Position numbers and translations under genes: made by a program. 64,000 nt of DNA from Rhizodiscina lignyota (taxonomy: Eukaryota; Ascomycota; Dothideomycetes; Aulographales; Rhizodiscinaceae), in NCBI GenBank assembly GCA_010015805.1, contig ML978126.1:1488001-1552000 (forward strand). Reading direction: 5' to 3'. The notes beneath the pieces were generated by a model that was not told the DNA's origin, made no database searches, and saw only the letters and a program-made list of their open reading frames with translations. The stretch's first letter is position 1; every line of letters starts with the position of its first letter. Of this stretch, positions 21,801 through 33,559 are shown one piece after another.

Positions 21801-24683
21801 GCTTGTGGGACTTGGAAGTCCCAAACCAAGACCTTGGCCGGCACTTTGAATTGGAGGGAGTTGAGGAGATGTGAACTCCAGTCCAAGTCCGTTGAAAGAG
21901 CCTGGGCCAGTGTCCTTTGGTGGAAGCGGCGGCCTGTGCGTTACGATGCCGTTCTCATCGACAGTCTGCCAATACTCGTGCTGCATCTCGCTCGGCGCCG
22001 ACGTCGCGCTGTTCTGTCGATAGAAATCCTGCGCGCTCGGAGAATCGACATAATCCTTTGGAGGAATCTCTGGACCCAGGTGCACAGTCGCATATCCAGG
22101 TTGCCAGTCGTCGCCTTCCGGAGTGCCTTCGTAAGGATACGACATCTGCGACGTCGCGGGCGTTGGCTGCGCTTCCCGATCTGGCGACGCAAAGTCAGGA
22201 CGTGCCACTGCTGAAGGGCCTTCGATAGGCGTCTGGATCGCAGAATCGGTGTCCATGACGAGAAGACTTTTCAAGAAATCCCGCGCTGTCGCCGTGTTTG
22301 CCCAGTCCTCCTCACGCGCCAAATTCGGAGAAATTGCCGCCACTTGACCCTGAAACTCGCGATGAAGTGGACCAAGGACCAATTGGGAGTTATAATACAT
22401 GAAAATCTGGTTGATTTCGTCGCGCTGTTCACTCGTCAAAGTGAATTGTTGTGACGCGGCACCCGGTGTTGTCTGGCCGACAGTTGGTGTCGCCTTGGAA
22501 GGTCCAGGTCCTGGAGTTGTTTGCGCGCTCTTTGGTCCTAAAATCATGCTGACAGAGTCATCAGGATTGAATGAGCCGGGAGTGTGTCCAAGAGTGTCGT
22601 TGAATTCTTCAGGCTTTGGTGTTGTGAATTCGACACTCTGAGCGATTGGTCCGTGCCCCCATGGCTCCTCAGCGCTCTCGAGTATTGGAGTCGCACCCCA
22701 CGCGACCTGGATCGTTCCTGTGTCGTCCCCGGAGAGTAGCGAACTGATTGTGCCATTGTTCGACAGAGTACTTCCGCGCATTCGCAAGACATGTTGAAGA
22801 AGATTCTCTTGGGACCTGGAAGCAGTAGCCTCCGCACCAGAAGCTGCATCTTGCTCTGCTTCCTGGAGCTTACTGAGATCTGGGGAAGCTTCAATTGGGG
22901 ACAGAGGTCTTGGCTGGTGCTGTTCTGGCTGCGATTGCTCGGTCCGGTCATGACGCTGTCCAGCATCAACGGGTTGGTAAACTGTGCGTCCAAGAATTGG
23001 TGAATCGTCATCGATTTCGGTCAGGCCGCTCTCAAGCTCGTTCGATGCAGGATCTGCAGTAGTGTCGACAACAAGGTCCGGCCGCGACATCAACTCTTCC
23101 TCGTACTCGCCTTCTTGGTCGAAATGTGCTTCTCTAGACGTGGTTCGAGATATCTCAGGGCTTGAATCTGTTGCTGCGTAATTTACTTTCCTATTTCTCG
23201 ATTTCGACTTTTGCCGAGCCTCTTCAGCAGCACGCAACATACCTTTCGTCCTTGGCCGTCTTTCTTTTGAAGATGGTGGAGCGGGGGATGTGCTCCGAGA
23301 GCCCTTGGCCGGGGTCATCTTGTCACTCTGCTTCGCTCGAGATGCTGCTGTCGATGCAGCCGATACAGGTATCCTTGGTCTTGAGCTTCGAAGCGATGGA
23401 GGTGGAATGGACTTGTCAGGAAGTTCCCTGATGAACGCATTCACAGAGTGGTTGCTGGTCGGTGTTTTACTTGGGCTTCGAACATATCGCTTCTGAGCCA
23501 GAGTGCCAGGAGGAGTTGCGGGTCGTGCAGTTGAAAGGTGGTCCCTGTTCGAAGCGGATGGTAGATGCTCAGTACTTGCACTGTACCGTCGCATCTGCGC
23601 AGGTGTCCTTGAAGTTGGTGGTCGAGAGCCTTGACCAAAGGTGGTGGCAGGAAGTTGGAACTGAGATGACCTGTCGTTGACCACCACATCTTCACTTTGC
23701 TCCAGAATTGGGGATGCCGCACTCTCGCTCTGAGACCGGTTGTGATGAGGAGATCCCAGTGCGCTGGCAGATCTTGAACTGAGTGCTGAACTTGGAGTAT
23801 CAAGTCGAGAATGACTTCGACTACTCTGAGGAGATGCTATGGGTGATTGGATGTTGCCCTCTGAAGCACTTCTCTTTGCGTGGTTTGTTGGTATACCCGT
23901 TGGTATACCATGGCCCAGACCTCCATTTGCATTGACTTCTATGACCTCCCCAAACAGCATTTTTTGATCATTGTTCGAACGTCGTGTGTTTGTCTTAATC
24001 GGTTCTGGAGGGGGTTTGTGAATTCGATTTCGAGGACCTTGTGCACTCGGAGGACGTTTTTGAAGGGTGGCAGGTTTCGAGGCATCTTTTGGCTTCTCAG
24101 TGATTCCAGGTCTGGAAGAGGCTCCACTTGAAGCAGATGGCACTCTTGAGTTGCCATATCGCGGTACTGAGGTTGAGGATGTCGATGCATTTGCTTGCTC
24201 GATTTGCCGTACGCGATCTCGAATCGAGCCTGATGCCACTCGAGGGGCGTTTGAAGTGGCAGAGCGTGGTTTACCACCACTGTTTGCAGATGTCGGATTG
24301 AAGGAAGTGGGACTGGAGGTAGATCGAAGATTGGCGCGTGAAGGGTTGGTGTGGGCGCTTGTCGAGCTCTTCGGAAGAGTGCCGTTGGCAGTACGAGGGA
24401 TTCGGCTCTGAGTGGAGGTCATGGTGGTGTCGTAAGGATCTCGAAGGGGGTCGACGTCGTACGGATGGCCCGATGAAGGAGAGGTGACGGAATCGTAGGC
24501 GCGGTAGAAGGCATCAGGATCGGTTGGGGAGTCTGCGGACAGAACTGATTGTGACGGCGGACTCAGGCTGCCAGTGGTGCCGGCTGGAGAGACGGGGAAA
24601 GCTCCAGGTGTTGCGGAGAGGTCGACATGAGGAGATCTGGCGAGCCGAGTTGCACCGTCATTGCGTTGGTCTTCGGACTGCAT
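18867..24683 (-). CDS. DH-BAR-SH3 Rho guanine nucleotide exchange factor
   Basis: Large Rho-family GEF of the fungal Gef1/animal Tuba type, expected to load a Rho GTPase (probably Cdc42) with GTP at membranes during polarised growth. Two exons: 24683-19044 and 18992-18867, with a 51-nt intron (18993-19043); 1,921 residues. Residues 1-1110 are Ser/Pro-rich and probably disordered, including proline clusters near residues 970-1000. The DH domain runs ~1118-1345 (IKELVDTEYSYNQDM; LKPFQRITRYPLLLKG). A BAR-like domain follows, ~1384-1600 (GGHFFQLQIVMRDIEKY to LNRVQLDY). The C-terminus, from VLFLAASLFEF through the intron to WLARNQDDKNGTIGWI, has the shape of an SH3 domain with its conserved G-W-I stretch. 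The family commonly lacks a PH domain, and none is seen here. The single long frame makes the model strong. Confidence 0.93.
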
Positions 24684-25950
24684 CCTTTACCAGGAGCAGC
24701 TCATAACGACATCAAGAGTGTGCGTTGCCACGAGCCCTGTCGGGCACGTTCGTTGTCGCTGGCGCCGGAGCGTTGCACGATATTTCGCGGCGTCGACGTC
24801 GTCTGGCTCCGATGGGGTGCAAATGGTCACGCTGCCCTGAAGCGCTCTGATCAATGCGCCGCGATCCAAATCCAATCCAGGTCGCGCAGGCAGCTTGAGT
24901 CCAAGCAGAGAGGGCGTGGAGGCTGACCGAAGTGTGCTAGGATGATCTGACCGCGCGGGTTGACGGGCTTCTGTGGGCACCCAGTAGCTGCACGAGCCAA
25001 TGAAAGCACACGCTCGATCTCTCTGTTTCGAAAAGTGGGCAGCCGGGCGAATGGTGTCGATCCAAGAGCGGGAGTATCCAAGCGCGCGACAGGAAGTTCC
25101 TGGAGCCCAGGTACGCAGTGTCTCACGGCGGTGATGTTGATGGAGTTGCAAAGAGGAGGACTCGAGAAGTTGTGAGTTGTGCGTGTTGAGCCGGGGTTGG
25201 TCGCGCTGTGGTGGCTGCCGGCGGAGGGCGAACATCAAAACGTGCCAACAAGCCTCACGCTACCCCCCTCTGGCTCTAGCTGCCCCGGAGCCTGGACAGC
25301 ATCACCAGGGGGCTAGCTTCGGTGCTTCCACGCTATCGCCAGCCGGGCCTAGCTTTTCAATACAGGGCTGGCCAGAGAAATTGCATGTTTCAATCGAATG
25401 CCATCACATGCTCTCCACAACGGACTGCTCGAATTCAAATCTACACCTTCTGTCGGATGCAATTCGATCTCATCCTCGGGTGTGGGGGGATCAGCCGCTG
25501 CCGACTCGCCTAAACCCACCTCGAGTCCAACTCAGGCTATAATCTCACTGGCATCGCTATCCGAAATCATCTCCATCGCCTTCGGATAGCATCACTTTTG
25601 CACGGCTTCACGATGGTAGCATCTCAAGGGATCGTGACTCCAACAGATACTCATACAGTTCATACATATTTTCAACAAGCCAGAATTCCCAACCACCAGC
25701 CCAGCTCGACTTCCATCGACAATCATGTGCGAGTCCACCAGGCTATGACGAAAATGGCCACTTTCATAAATCTGAAAGGCCTGAAAAAGAGACGGTTTTA
25801 TTCTACAACAAAAATACAGTCCATTGCTCCAATCTTCACTCTCTCTTCAAACGGAATCGACCATTTCCGGCCTCACATTCCACATTGAATCAACAATAGC
25901 AACCACTCCATTCCCAGCAATCAATAATGTTCTCGAGCAAGCCGGAAGAT
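24684..25950. other. Upstream region of the Rho GEF gene
   Basis: About 1.27 kb with only short, composition-driven frames. It contains the GEF 5' UTR and promoter and perhaps the 3' end of the unresolved minus-strand locus. I see no clear gene. Confidence 0.4.
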
Positions 25951-26510
25951 TAGAGCGTGGTAGATTTGTGCCAGTGTAGCCGACAGGTGAGTGAGGGTGA
26001 CTATCATCAACTTCAAGAAGGGGCTCTGACCCGGCCCCAGCTTGCCATGCCCTCTTTCAACAAGGTGGAGCTTGCGTGAGCGAGATTGGAAGATTGTTCG
26101 TTCTTTCCAAGATTGGACTGTGTTAAATTCTTGCCAGTGGTAGCTGGCAGATGGATGAGGATGCTCATCTGTATCGTGACATACCCATGTCGTGTGCCAG
26201 AAAGTGAGTGCTCATGGTCGTCTTCTGCTTCAAGAAGGGGCCCGACCCGGCCCCAGCTTGGCATGCCTTTTTTTTCAGCAAGGCGGAGCTTGCGTAAGCG
26301 AGATTGGAAGATTGGTCGTTCTTCCCAATATTGGAGCGTGGTGAATTTGCGCCAGTATAACCGGCGGGTGAATGAGGATGGTCGGCTTCATCCTCAAAAA
26401 GTTGTCCTAGAACAGGCCGACCGCTTCCAGCACTAGCATCGCCGAGCATGCTCGGTCGAGATGGGCGGTGCTGGTGTCCGCCGTATCGTGACATACCCAT
26501 GTCATGTGGC
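25951..26510 (-). repeat. Tandem duplication of 3' coding sequence
   Basis: Three partial copies begin near 25951, 26121 and 26335. Copies share a CGACCCGGCCCCAGCTTG-type core and a stretch ending AAGCGAGATTGGAAGATTG. The minus-strand peptides are clearly related: KNDQSSNLAYASSALLKKK and KNEQSSNLAHASSTLLKEG; HDMGMSRY also recurs (26171 and 26483 regions). The rightmost copy is in frame with the hypothetical ORF at 26165-27103; the next is in another frame. Confidence 0.65.
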
Positions 26511-27103
26511 CGATCGCAGTCTGGGAAGTTTGCTTCTGCTTCCATTTGTCCTATGGAGTAGGACTGCCGAGCACTCTTGTCTTCCATCCTTCTCTCACTC
26601 TCGCGTCCGAGTCTGTCGCCGCTGCTTATATTATAGCACCTTCCTCCTCGGGATTGTCCGGCCTGAGTTCGCTCAGGCGTGCGCATGCATTCAGCAAGGC
26701 CCGACGGTCCCGAGGAGGAGGTGGGTGGAACGTAGTGTTCCCACTCTGCGGAGTTGTTAGAGAGAGTTATTATATGGAGGTGAGAAGCTTGTACTGACAG
26801 ATCAGCACGGATCCAACGTCCTTCCATCGACAGGGTGGGGCGGATGAATTGCGGGTTCGGGTGCTGGTATTGTGCACCGAGTGAAAGATTGTGCAGCTGA
26901 TTTGCCATATCCTCTTGACTCATGGCAGCTCCGGGGGAGTAATATTGGAGACGGCGAGTCTCGTCGAAGATCTGAGCGGCCAACTGAATGAGACGTTCTG
27001 GAGTGGCGATAAGGATACCACAGTCCTTCACCAACTCCAACTCCTGAAATGGACTGATCGAATTGATCTTTTGAAAAAATCCCCCCATCCCACCTGAACT
27101 CAT
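26165..27103 (-). CDS. Hypothetical protein, gene model unresolved
   Basis: Minus-strand open frame of 312 codons. The N-terminal part has ordinary mixed composition with helical potential (QELELVKDCGILIATPERLIQLAAQIFDE is too regular to be noise, though I recognise no domain). A possible 53-nt intron with good signals (GTCAGT, a CTAAC branch site, CCGCAG) lies near 26758-26810, but removing it changes the frame and truncates the product, so the true structure is unclear. The C-terminal third is Gly/Ser/Arg-rich and ends in duplicated sequence. It lies just downstream of a Mei2-type RRM fragment on the same strand and may be part of the same disrupted locus. Function unknown. Confidence 0.35.
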   Translation of the reverse strand: MSSGGMGGFFQKINSISPFQELELVKDCGILIATPERLIQLAAQIFDETRRLQYYSPGAAMSQEDMANQLHNLSLGAQYQHPNPQFIRPTLSMEGRWIRADLSVQASHLHIITLSNNSAEWEHYVPPTSSSGPSGLAECMRTPERTQAGQSRGGRCYNISSGDRLGRESERRMEDKSARQSYSIGQMEAEANFPDCDRPHDMGMSRYGGHQHRPSRPSMLGDASAGSGRPVLGQLFEDEADHPHSPAGYTGANSPRSNIGKNDQSSNLAYASSALLKKKACQAGAGSGPFLKQKTTMSTHFLAHDMGMSRYR

Positions 27104-27411
27104 GCGAGAAAGGATCCGTCATTGTCCTCGCCTGGATACTGATGGGAAGTCGGTGAAATCACATGCTCAAGGGTGGCGTTGTTTGGGATGTTGCGAAGCA
27201 TGACCGTGGTGCGGACGTCTTGGCCACTGACAATCGCCGGCACATAGATGCTGTTGCTCGCGTTTGCACCCCTGTTGTTTCGGCCGTAGCCACGGCTTCG
27301 TCGCGAGGGCGACCCACGACGAGACGGACTGCGCGCACAGGACTGTGCGCGCAGAGGGTTGATCGGCGGACGTTGGATATCCGCATCATCACCGACGCGG
27401 CGGTGATGATG
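27100..27411 (-). pseudogene. Mei2-type RNA-recognition-motif fragment
   Basis: A minus-strand open frame of 103 codons without an ATG. It carries an Arg/Ser-rich stretch (SPSRRGSPSRRSRGYGR), then GQDVRTTVMLRNIPN, which closely matches the start of the C-terminal RRM of Mei2-like meiotic RNA-binding proteins (RTTxMLRNIPN). In intact Mei2 proteins a KYDFMYLRIDF-like strand follows within about 25 residues; here the frame runs into unrelated sequence and stops. No splice junction I can see restores the rest of the domain. It is either a gene fragment or one exon of a gene I cannot rebuild. The motif is short, so the family call is moderate. Confidence 0.45.
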
Positions 27412-28275
27412 TCACATTCATTTGAACGCTGCCTCAAGCACCCAAGTACTCGCTCCTTAAGCACCCAAGTGCTGGCCGGGCATGCACCGAGGTTTTTGAG
27501 GCCTCCTGTCGTGGGAGGCCATGGTGGCAAGAGATCCAAAGAATTTCCCTCTGGCTTGGGTTAGCTGAAGAAAGATCTCGAGGTCTGGCACAGAATGATT
27601 TACTCGACACCGATCTTGGCAAAGATCTCGAAAAGAATGCTCCACAGAGGAATAGGAGACTTCGTGTTGTATGGTATGAAGACCCTGCATCACTTTGGAA
27701 GTCTTTTGTTTGCTGACTTCCCCTTTCAGCTTTAAAAGCACTCGTTGAAGCAGCTTCCTCCCATGGGTAGAAGGTGCAAGCAAGGAAGATGCTTTGTGGT
27801 AGTGACAGAGGTCACTATGCTGAAGATGCAGATGCTGGAAGCTGAAGTCAGTAAAAGAGCAAAGGATAAGACAACCCAAAGGGCTTACCTTTGTGCCTGA
27901 GTTTAGGCATTTGACGCTGTTTTGCGCGCACGACGATTTCTTTGGCCAAGAATGCTCTTGGAACAATTCCAGCAGATAAACAGATTGAGCAAAGGTGGAG
28001 TTGGGAGCTGGTGAGTTGTGTGATGGAAATAGTTATAATTGTGAGAGAAAACTTTGTTATGTGTGCAGAAAGTGAAGAGGAAGCTGCAATGGAGCAAGAT
28101 GGCCTGATGGTATTGTTAGGCGGTAAATTATGTGTGGGTCCGTGTCCTCTAGGATCTACAACCCCCCTACTCCCCTAGCCTAGCCAATCATCGTGCCGAC
28201 ACCTGCCTTCCTTCAATTCATACCCACGCCTGTGTGGAACAATCAAATCGACACAAAACACCTTACCTGCCCAAG
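27412..28275. other. Unresolved stretch upstream of TERT
   Basis: A minus-strand frame of 169 codons (27457-27966) contains a textbook intron (near 27848-27894, GTAAGC...ACTTCAG), suggesting a transcribed minus-strand leader for the Mei2-like locus, but I cannot assign a product. The direct repeat AAGCACCCAAGT occurs twice near 27435-27470. The right end is the TERT promoter. Confidence 0.35.
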
Positions 28276-31200
28276 ATGAAGCGAAAAAGACCCAACAAAA
28301 ACGAAGGCGGCGAGGAGTCTAAAAGAATGAGAAACGAATCACCTAACCCGGATTTGCCAGCAATCGACCATCCTGTGCTTTCACGCGTCTACAAACAGGT
28401 GTTCACCTTGTGGGAATTCATCCTATGGAAGCTCCCAGACCCTTCGAAAAGGCTGGGTTTCACCAAGCGTGTGGAAAACCTGAAAGATGAGGCGTTTCAA
28501 GATTTTCGAGAGCTAAGGCATCTACTGAAATCTGCCTTCGTTGGAGTTTTGGACGCGCCTGAAGACGTCGAGACGCGTCGCCGCAGTAGAGAGTTTTTGC
28601 GCTGGTCTCAAAAGGCACTGGTTCGATCAATGCAGTCGCAACGAACAGAGGAGATGGACATTGCTACGTACATGCAAGAAGAGGTAAACATCTCCTTGGC
28701 CCTTTACTTGATTTACCACTCACCTTTTATAGATTATCCACTACGTCATCTGGCTCATATTCAAGCGCGGTGTCGCAGATCGACCAGCACATCTCCTATG
28801 CCATGGATATACGATGGATCGCCCTCGTGACTACGATGGACGTGATGAAGCCAGAACGTGGGCTATACAAGAGTTGTACTTGACATACTACAACGAAAAT
28901 GTCCGTTACCTGAGGAGCGCTCCCTGGAACCAGCTTTTGATGCTGCTTAACGAAGACGGGCTTCTAGACGGAGACCGTATCATGATGAGCCTTCTCTTGG
29001 ACTGCGGCCTCTTCCTTCCCACAGACAAGGGGAAGAGTGACCACTACCTTGGCAACTACCGGCAGATCAGTGGTATTCCCATCTTCAACATCAAGGGAGA
29101 CCCTGCAACCGTTTTTCAGAGAGAAGCAAAACACCTCTTCAATTTCAAGCTGGCTCGTCCAAAAGTTCATCAGGACCAAGCAACGGCCGACCGAGCAGCT
29201 TCATCTCCCGACGGGAGTCTATCCTCGATCCGATTCGTTCGCAACCGCATGTTCTACGCTCGATATGCACTGAATTCTCGAGGCAAGATCCGCTTTGGGC
29301 TCAAACATATCCACGTCTTCAATCGCTTCCCGGACGCGTCCAACGACTCACAAACTGTGCATATCATGAAGTACATCTTTCCGCGTCAGTTTGGCCTTCA
29401 CAACGTCTTCACGTCGAAGGTTGACCCCAAGGAGACAGCGATGCGCTTCAAGGACTATACGCTTCGAGAGCACGAGATTAAGAGGATGGAGATATCGAAA
29501 TCTTTCAAGCCGCAAGCTGGTGATACGGGGAGCACTGGAAAGCTGCCGAAACGGCTGCGCGGGCCTTGCTTTGAAATGATCCAGAAGTTGCGGGCAAAGC
29601 ACCAGACAACGAATTATGCGAGACAGATGATAGACTGTCACTCAGAGAACTCACCGCCTTTTAATGCTGTTCCTGCCGTTTACGCAGAGTTCAACAAAGA
29701 GACAAGCCTCAACACCGACAGAACGGTGGTAGACATGGCAACGCCGACCACACTTGTCGGATCGTTCTGCTCTAGTGTTATTATCAATCTCCTCCCTCAC
29801 TCGTTCTTCGGTGTCCAAGCGACGGATGAGAGAGAAAGCAACGAAAGGCATTTCGCCGGGTTCATCTCTCACTTCATCGAGCTCCGTAAATTCGAATCAG
29901 CCACTCTTCACGACCTCCTCCAGGGCTTCAAAGTCTCTGCGATCCCCTGGCTCCGGCCGCCAAACGTCAAGCCGACGAACAAGCTCTCAAAAAAGGACTT
30001 CGAGGCTCGGAAGAGCTTGCTAGCAGAAGTACTCTACTTCTTGATCGACGGCCTCCTCATCCCCCTCGTCCAGTCAAACTTCTATGTCACAGAGTCGAAT
30101 GCACACCGCAACCGCCTCTTCTATTTCCGTCACGACGTCTGGCGCGCAATCTCCGAGCCTGCAATGATGGACCTCAAGTCAACCATGTTCGAGCGGATGC
30201 AACGGGCTAAGTGGCTCGCCCAGCCAGCGACAACAAAGGCACTCCAAGTAACCCGGCAAGTTGCGGGCTTATTGCCACATTCCAAGGTCCGACTGCTACC
30301 AAAGGCCAACGGCTTCAGGATGATTACGAACCTGCGACGTCGGACGCCGTTTCGCTACGGTAATCGTATTGTACTCGGGAAATCGATCAATACGCTTCTT
30401 ACACCAGCTTTCAACGTGTTGAACTTTGAGAAGGCAAATCAGCCGGGAAGGCTCGGTGCAGCGCTGTTCTCGGTCGGCGACATCTACCCTCGACTCAAGG
30501 AGTTCAAGTCTCGACTCCGGTCGCAAAATCTACTCGGCCAGCCACTGTACTTTGCCAAGGTCGATGTGATGGGTTGCTTCGACAGCATACCCCAAGAGTC
30601 GGCAATCGAGTTGATAAACTCGCTGCTGTCTAGTGAGGAGTACAATATTGGGAAGTACGCGGAGATGACAGCATCCGGGGTACATGCGTATGACAGAAAC
30701 GGGAGAGAAGGACGTGGGCGACCTCGAACCAAATTCGCGTCGTATGCCAAAGCTGACAAGGGCTCGAGTTTCCAGGCTATGGTGGAAAATGATCTCGCCC
30801 CGGCGAGGCGAAACACCGTTTTCGCCAGCACCGGTCCTCCAGTCCGCGAAAGCAGAGATCATATCCTCGCGCTTTTGAGGGAGCATGTCACCCGCAACCT
30901 TGTGAGAGATGCTCATGGAGTGCTCTACCGCCAGAAGAAGGGTATCCCACAGGGCAGCGTTGTCTCTTCCCTCCTCTGCAACTTCTTCTACGCAAAGTTC
31001 GAAAGCGATCGGCTGGCATGGCTGACGGAGAGAGCGGATACGCTGATGATGCGGCTGGTTGACGACTTTCTCGTCATCAGTACGGATAAGGGTGTGGTTG
31101 AGAGATTTGTGGAGCAGATGCATCGGGGCGATACTGAGTTTGGAGTGGAGGTCAAAAAGGAGAAGACCGTAGTGAACGTTGACATGAAGCTGGATGGCAG

Positions 31201-32471
31201 ACGGGTCAGAACGGATCTGCTGGAAGGGACTGTAATGCGCGAAGGAGTTGGGTTCCCCTACTGTGGGTTGACCATCGACACGAGGACTCTAGAGCTCAGG
31301 AAAATCTATGAGAAGGGTCTAGCAGGTAAGACTAATATCCTGCCTGAGTGACAAAATACTTACCGCTGCAGCCTTGCACGACTCCCTCACTGTGGAACAT
31401 TCTAAGCAGGTCGGACGTACCTTCCATCGGAAATCCCTGAAGTACGTTGGGCTGCATCCCATATCCTATGTGGTCAACCTAGACTTATTGATCTGCAACA
31501 GTGCATTGAAGATCCAGCTGCATAGCATGCTGCTAGATACATCCTTCAACAAGCTCCCTACGGCACTCTCGAACCTCTATCATGTGTTCCTATCGGCTGC
31601 GAACAGGTGCTCTGGTTATCTCACCAGTCTGTCGAGTTCCAAGCGGCCAAAGGACCACATTGTTATCGGTAAGCCAACACAATTCTTTTTCTACAGTCTA
31701 CCTGTCTCTCCACACCATTATCAACCCAAGCTTCCGGCTGATCCGCAGCTCAAGCTCTAGAGCTTGAGCGGCTCTGCTGAGAACGGCTGAGAGCGGGGCA
31801 TTGTGCATTGCATATGCAGGATGGAAGCTCGACGTCGTTCGCGGGGTCGATCTGGCGGAGCTAGCTCCAGCATGTTGAGAGGAGCTGTAGAGCTTGTTTA
31901 TGGGATGCGAGCAACAGCTAACGGTGCGGTACCACTTCCAGAGACGATCCGTGATCAAGTAGCATTGGCGTATGCACTGATGCAGAGGAAGGCGAACCGA
32001 ACGGACAAGAAGGCGACTGGAGGATACGAGTGCAGTATTCGACGCGATATGACTACGTGGTACGTTGAATTCTCATTTCGCTTCCACGTGAGGTTCGAGG
32101 TCGAGGGTCTCTCGCAAGCCATTGTGGCGTCGCCCCCACACTGTCGGGCCTGTTTCAAGTCCTTCCAAATCTTGGAACTCGGATGGTCGCCAAGCCACAG
32201 TGTCCTTCATGCACTTTGCTCGCTTTGCCTCAAGCCTTCCGATCGAGGCAAATTTCCTAGTCCTTTGATCTTCGATCTCTACTGTGGACCAATACTTATT
32301 TTTTGGTAACCTAACAGGTTGGCCTGCATGGCTTTCAAGACGGTGTTTCAAAGGAAGCAGACCGGCCATAAACCGCTTCTCGCCTGGCTGTCCGGCAGCT
32401 TGGCAGCGGCTGGCGCTTCTCTGGGACGCACTGAATCAGGACTGCTGGAGCGAGTGGTGAGCATGACGTAG
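28276..32471 (+). CDS. TERT: Telomerase reverse transcriptase
   Basis: Catalytic protein of telomerase, which adds telomeric repeats using its own RNA template. Five exons: 28276-28683, 28733-31325, 31372-31668, 31942-32059 and 32318-32471; 1,189 residues, a normal size. The start is the first ATG in the frame (MKRKRPNKNE). The exon 1/2 junction gives IIHYVIWLIFKRG and LCHGYT, an N-terminal TERT feature. Then come the RNA-binding domain (NYRQISGIPIF), the telomerase-specific T motif near residue 588 (FYVTES...FYFRHDVW), motif 1 (VRLLPKANGFRMITNLRR), motif A with Asp747 (KVDVMGCFDSI), motif B (KGIPQGSVVSSLLCNFFY) and motif C with Asp913/Asp914 (RLVDDFLVI). The thumb follows (EHSKQVGRTFHRKSL, LLDTSFN) and ends WLACMAFKTVFQRKQTG. 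Introns 1 and 2 are 49 and 46 nt; introns 3 and 4 are 273 and 258 nt (see findings). Confidence 0.96.
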
Positions 32472-33559
32472 AGATGAAGTTCAGAAGGTCGATTGGGGAA
32501 AGCGATTGTCTGCGAGATGCTGGTAAATCAATAGTGTGCTATGCAAGCGTCTCACCACTTTATATGTACGTAGCCAGTCGACGGTGACTAGACGGCTGGT
32601 ATTCTGGGGAAGATGAGGTGTGTGGCTTTCCCGCCGTGCTTCAGCCTCGTGGAAATTGAACTTGACCAGTGGCAGCCGTTCACGTCTTTTGCTGGTGCTC
32701 AGGAACGTGATGTCTGGTTTAATTGCGCAAGGAGCACCCTTTGTCAGAGCAGCGTCGTGATAGGCCAGGGCGGGCCAAGCACACAAAGCTGGATGAAGCT
32801 CGAGTCGCGGGCGGGAGGGCATTGGATATGTGCGTTATTTCGCTCGATGCTGACGCTGCATGGGTGATGCATGCACGAGCAGAGCGCTGCATTCTTGAAA
32901 GCTGCGTGCGGGCTGGCAAGGTGGTTGGGAGTTGGGACGGTACGCGCGACACATGAGACGGCGTTCGAGCAAAACATCTCGTCGCCCTCGTCCATCTGCT
33001 GCTTGCAATGCCCCGTCGCTCTCTACATTCTCAATTGCTCTTATACAGCACTCTGCTGTACGACGCATAGCGCAGCTTCAGCAATTTCCCTCCAGCCACA
33101 GCGGTGGGCGTACCGTGAACCGCACGGCCCGCGCGTGTCTGCGTGGCTGCCACTGGCAGGGCCCTTGGTTGGCGAGCGCTCAGGGGCATGGAGCCCGCAG
33201 TCTGCCCTCCACCACCACACCCTCTCCAATTCGCACCCTTCGCCAAACACTGCAATGCTCTGGGCATCTTCCACAGCATCGACGAGGCAGTCCGCATTGT
33301 ACATAGTCATGGACCTCTCGCTGTAACAGTCGCGGAGGATCTCTGTCTGCACCAGGAACGACCGGAAACGGACACAGTCTTTACCTCAACCGCGACCAGG
33401 AAACCTTCCAATTGTCGCCGCCTCCACTCGCGCGCCCTCTCGGACACTCATTCCCTCTGCTCTATCGCTAATTCCCCATTCAATTCACCCCATCCGTCGT
33501 TTTCCGGCGCCGCTGCTGCACAAAGAAACCAGGCGCGAAGGAATCGCGTGCGCCCGCTC
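32472..33559. other. Upstream region of the TBC gene
   Basis: About 1.1 kb. The frame of the TBC gene is open back to 33143, but that part is compositionally like 5' UTR (Ser/His/Pro, CT-rich). I see nothing else. Confidence 0.45.

Noticed and set aside
31669-31696. 28-nt intron in TERT (GTAAGC...CTACAG)
   Set aside because: Too short to be spliced in fungi and leads to a stop; the 273-nt intron instead gives the in-phase conserved IETIRDQ junction.
28276-32471. Reverse transcriptase of a retroelement
   Set aside because: The T motif, the N-terminal LCHGY region and the C-terminal thumb are specific to telomerase; no LTR, gag, integrase or endonuclease region is nearby.
33143-33559. 139-codon N-terminal extension of the TBC protein
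   Set aside because: Composition changes to His/Ser/Pro-rich leader-like sequence and MALVQNSS gives a better start.
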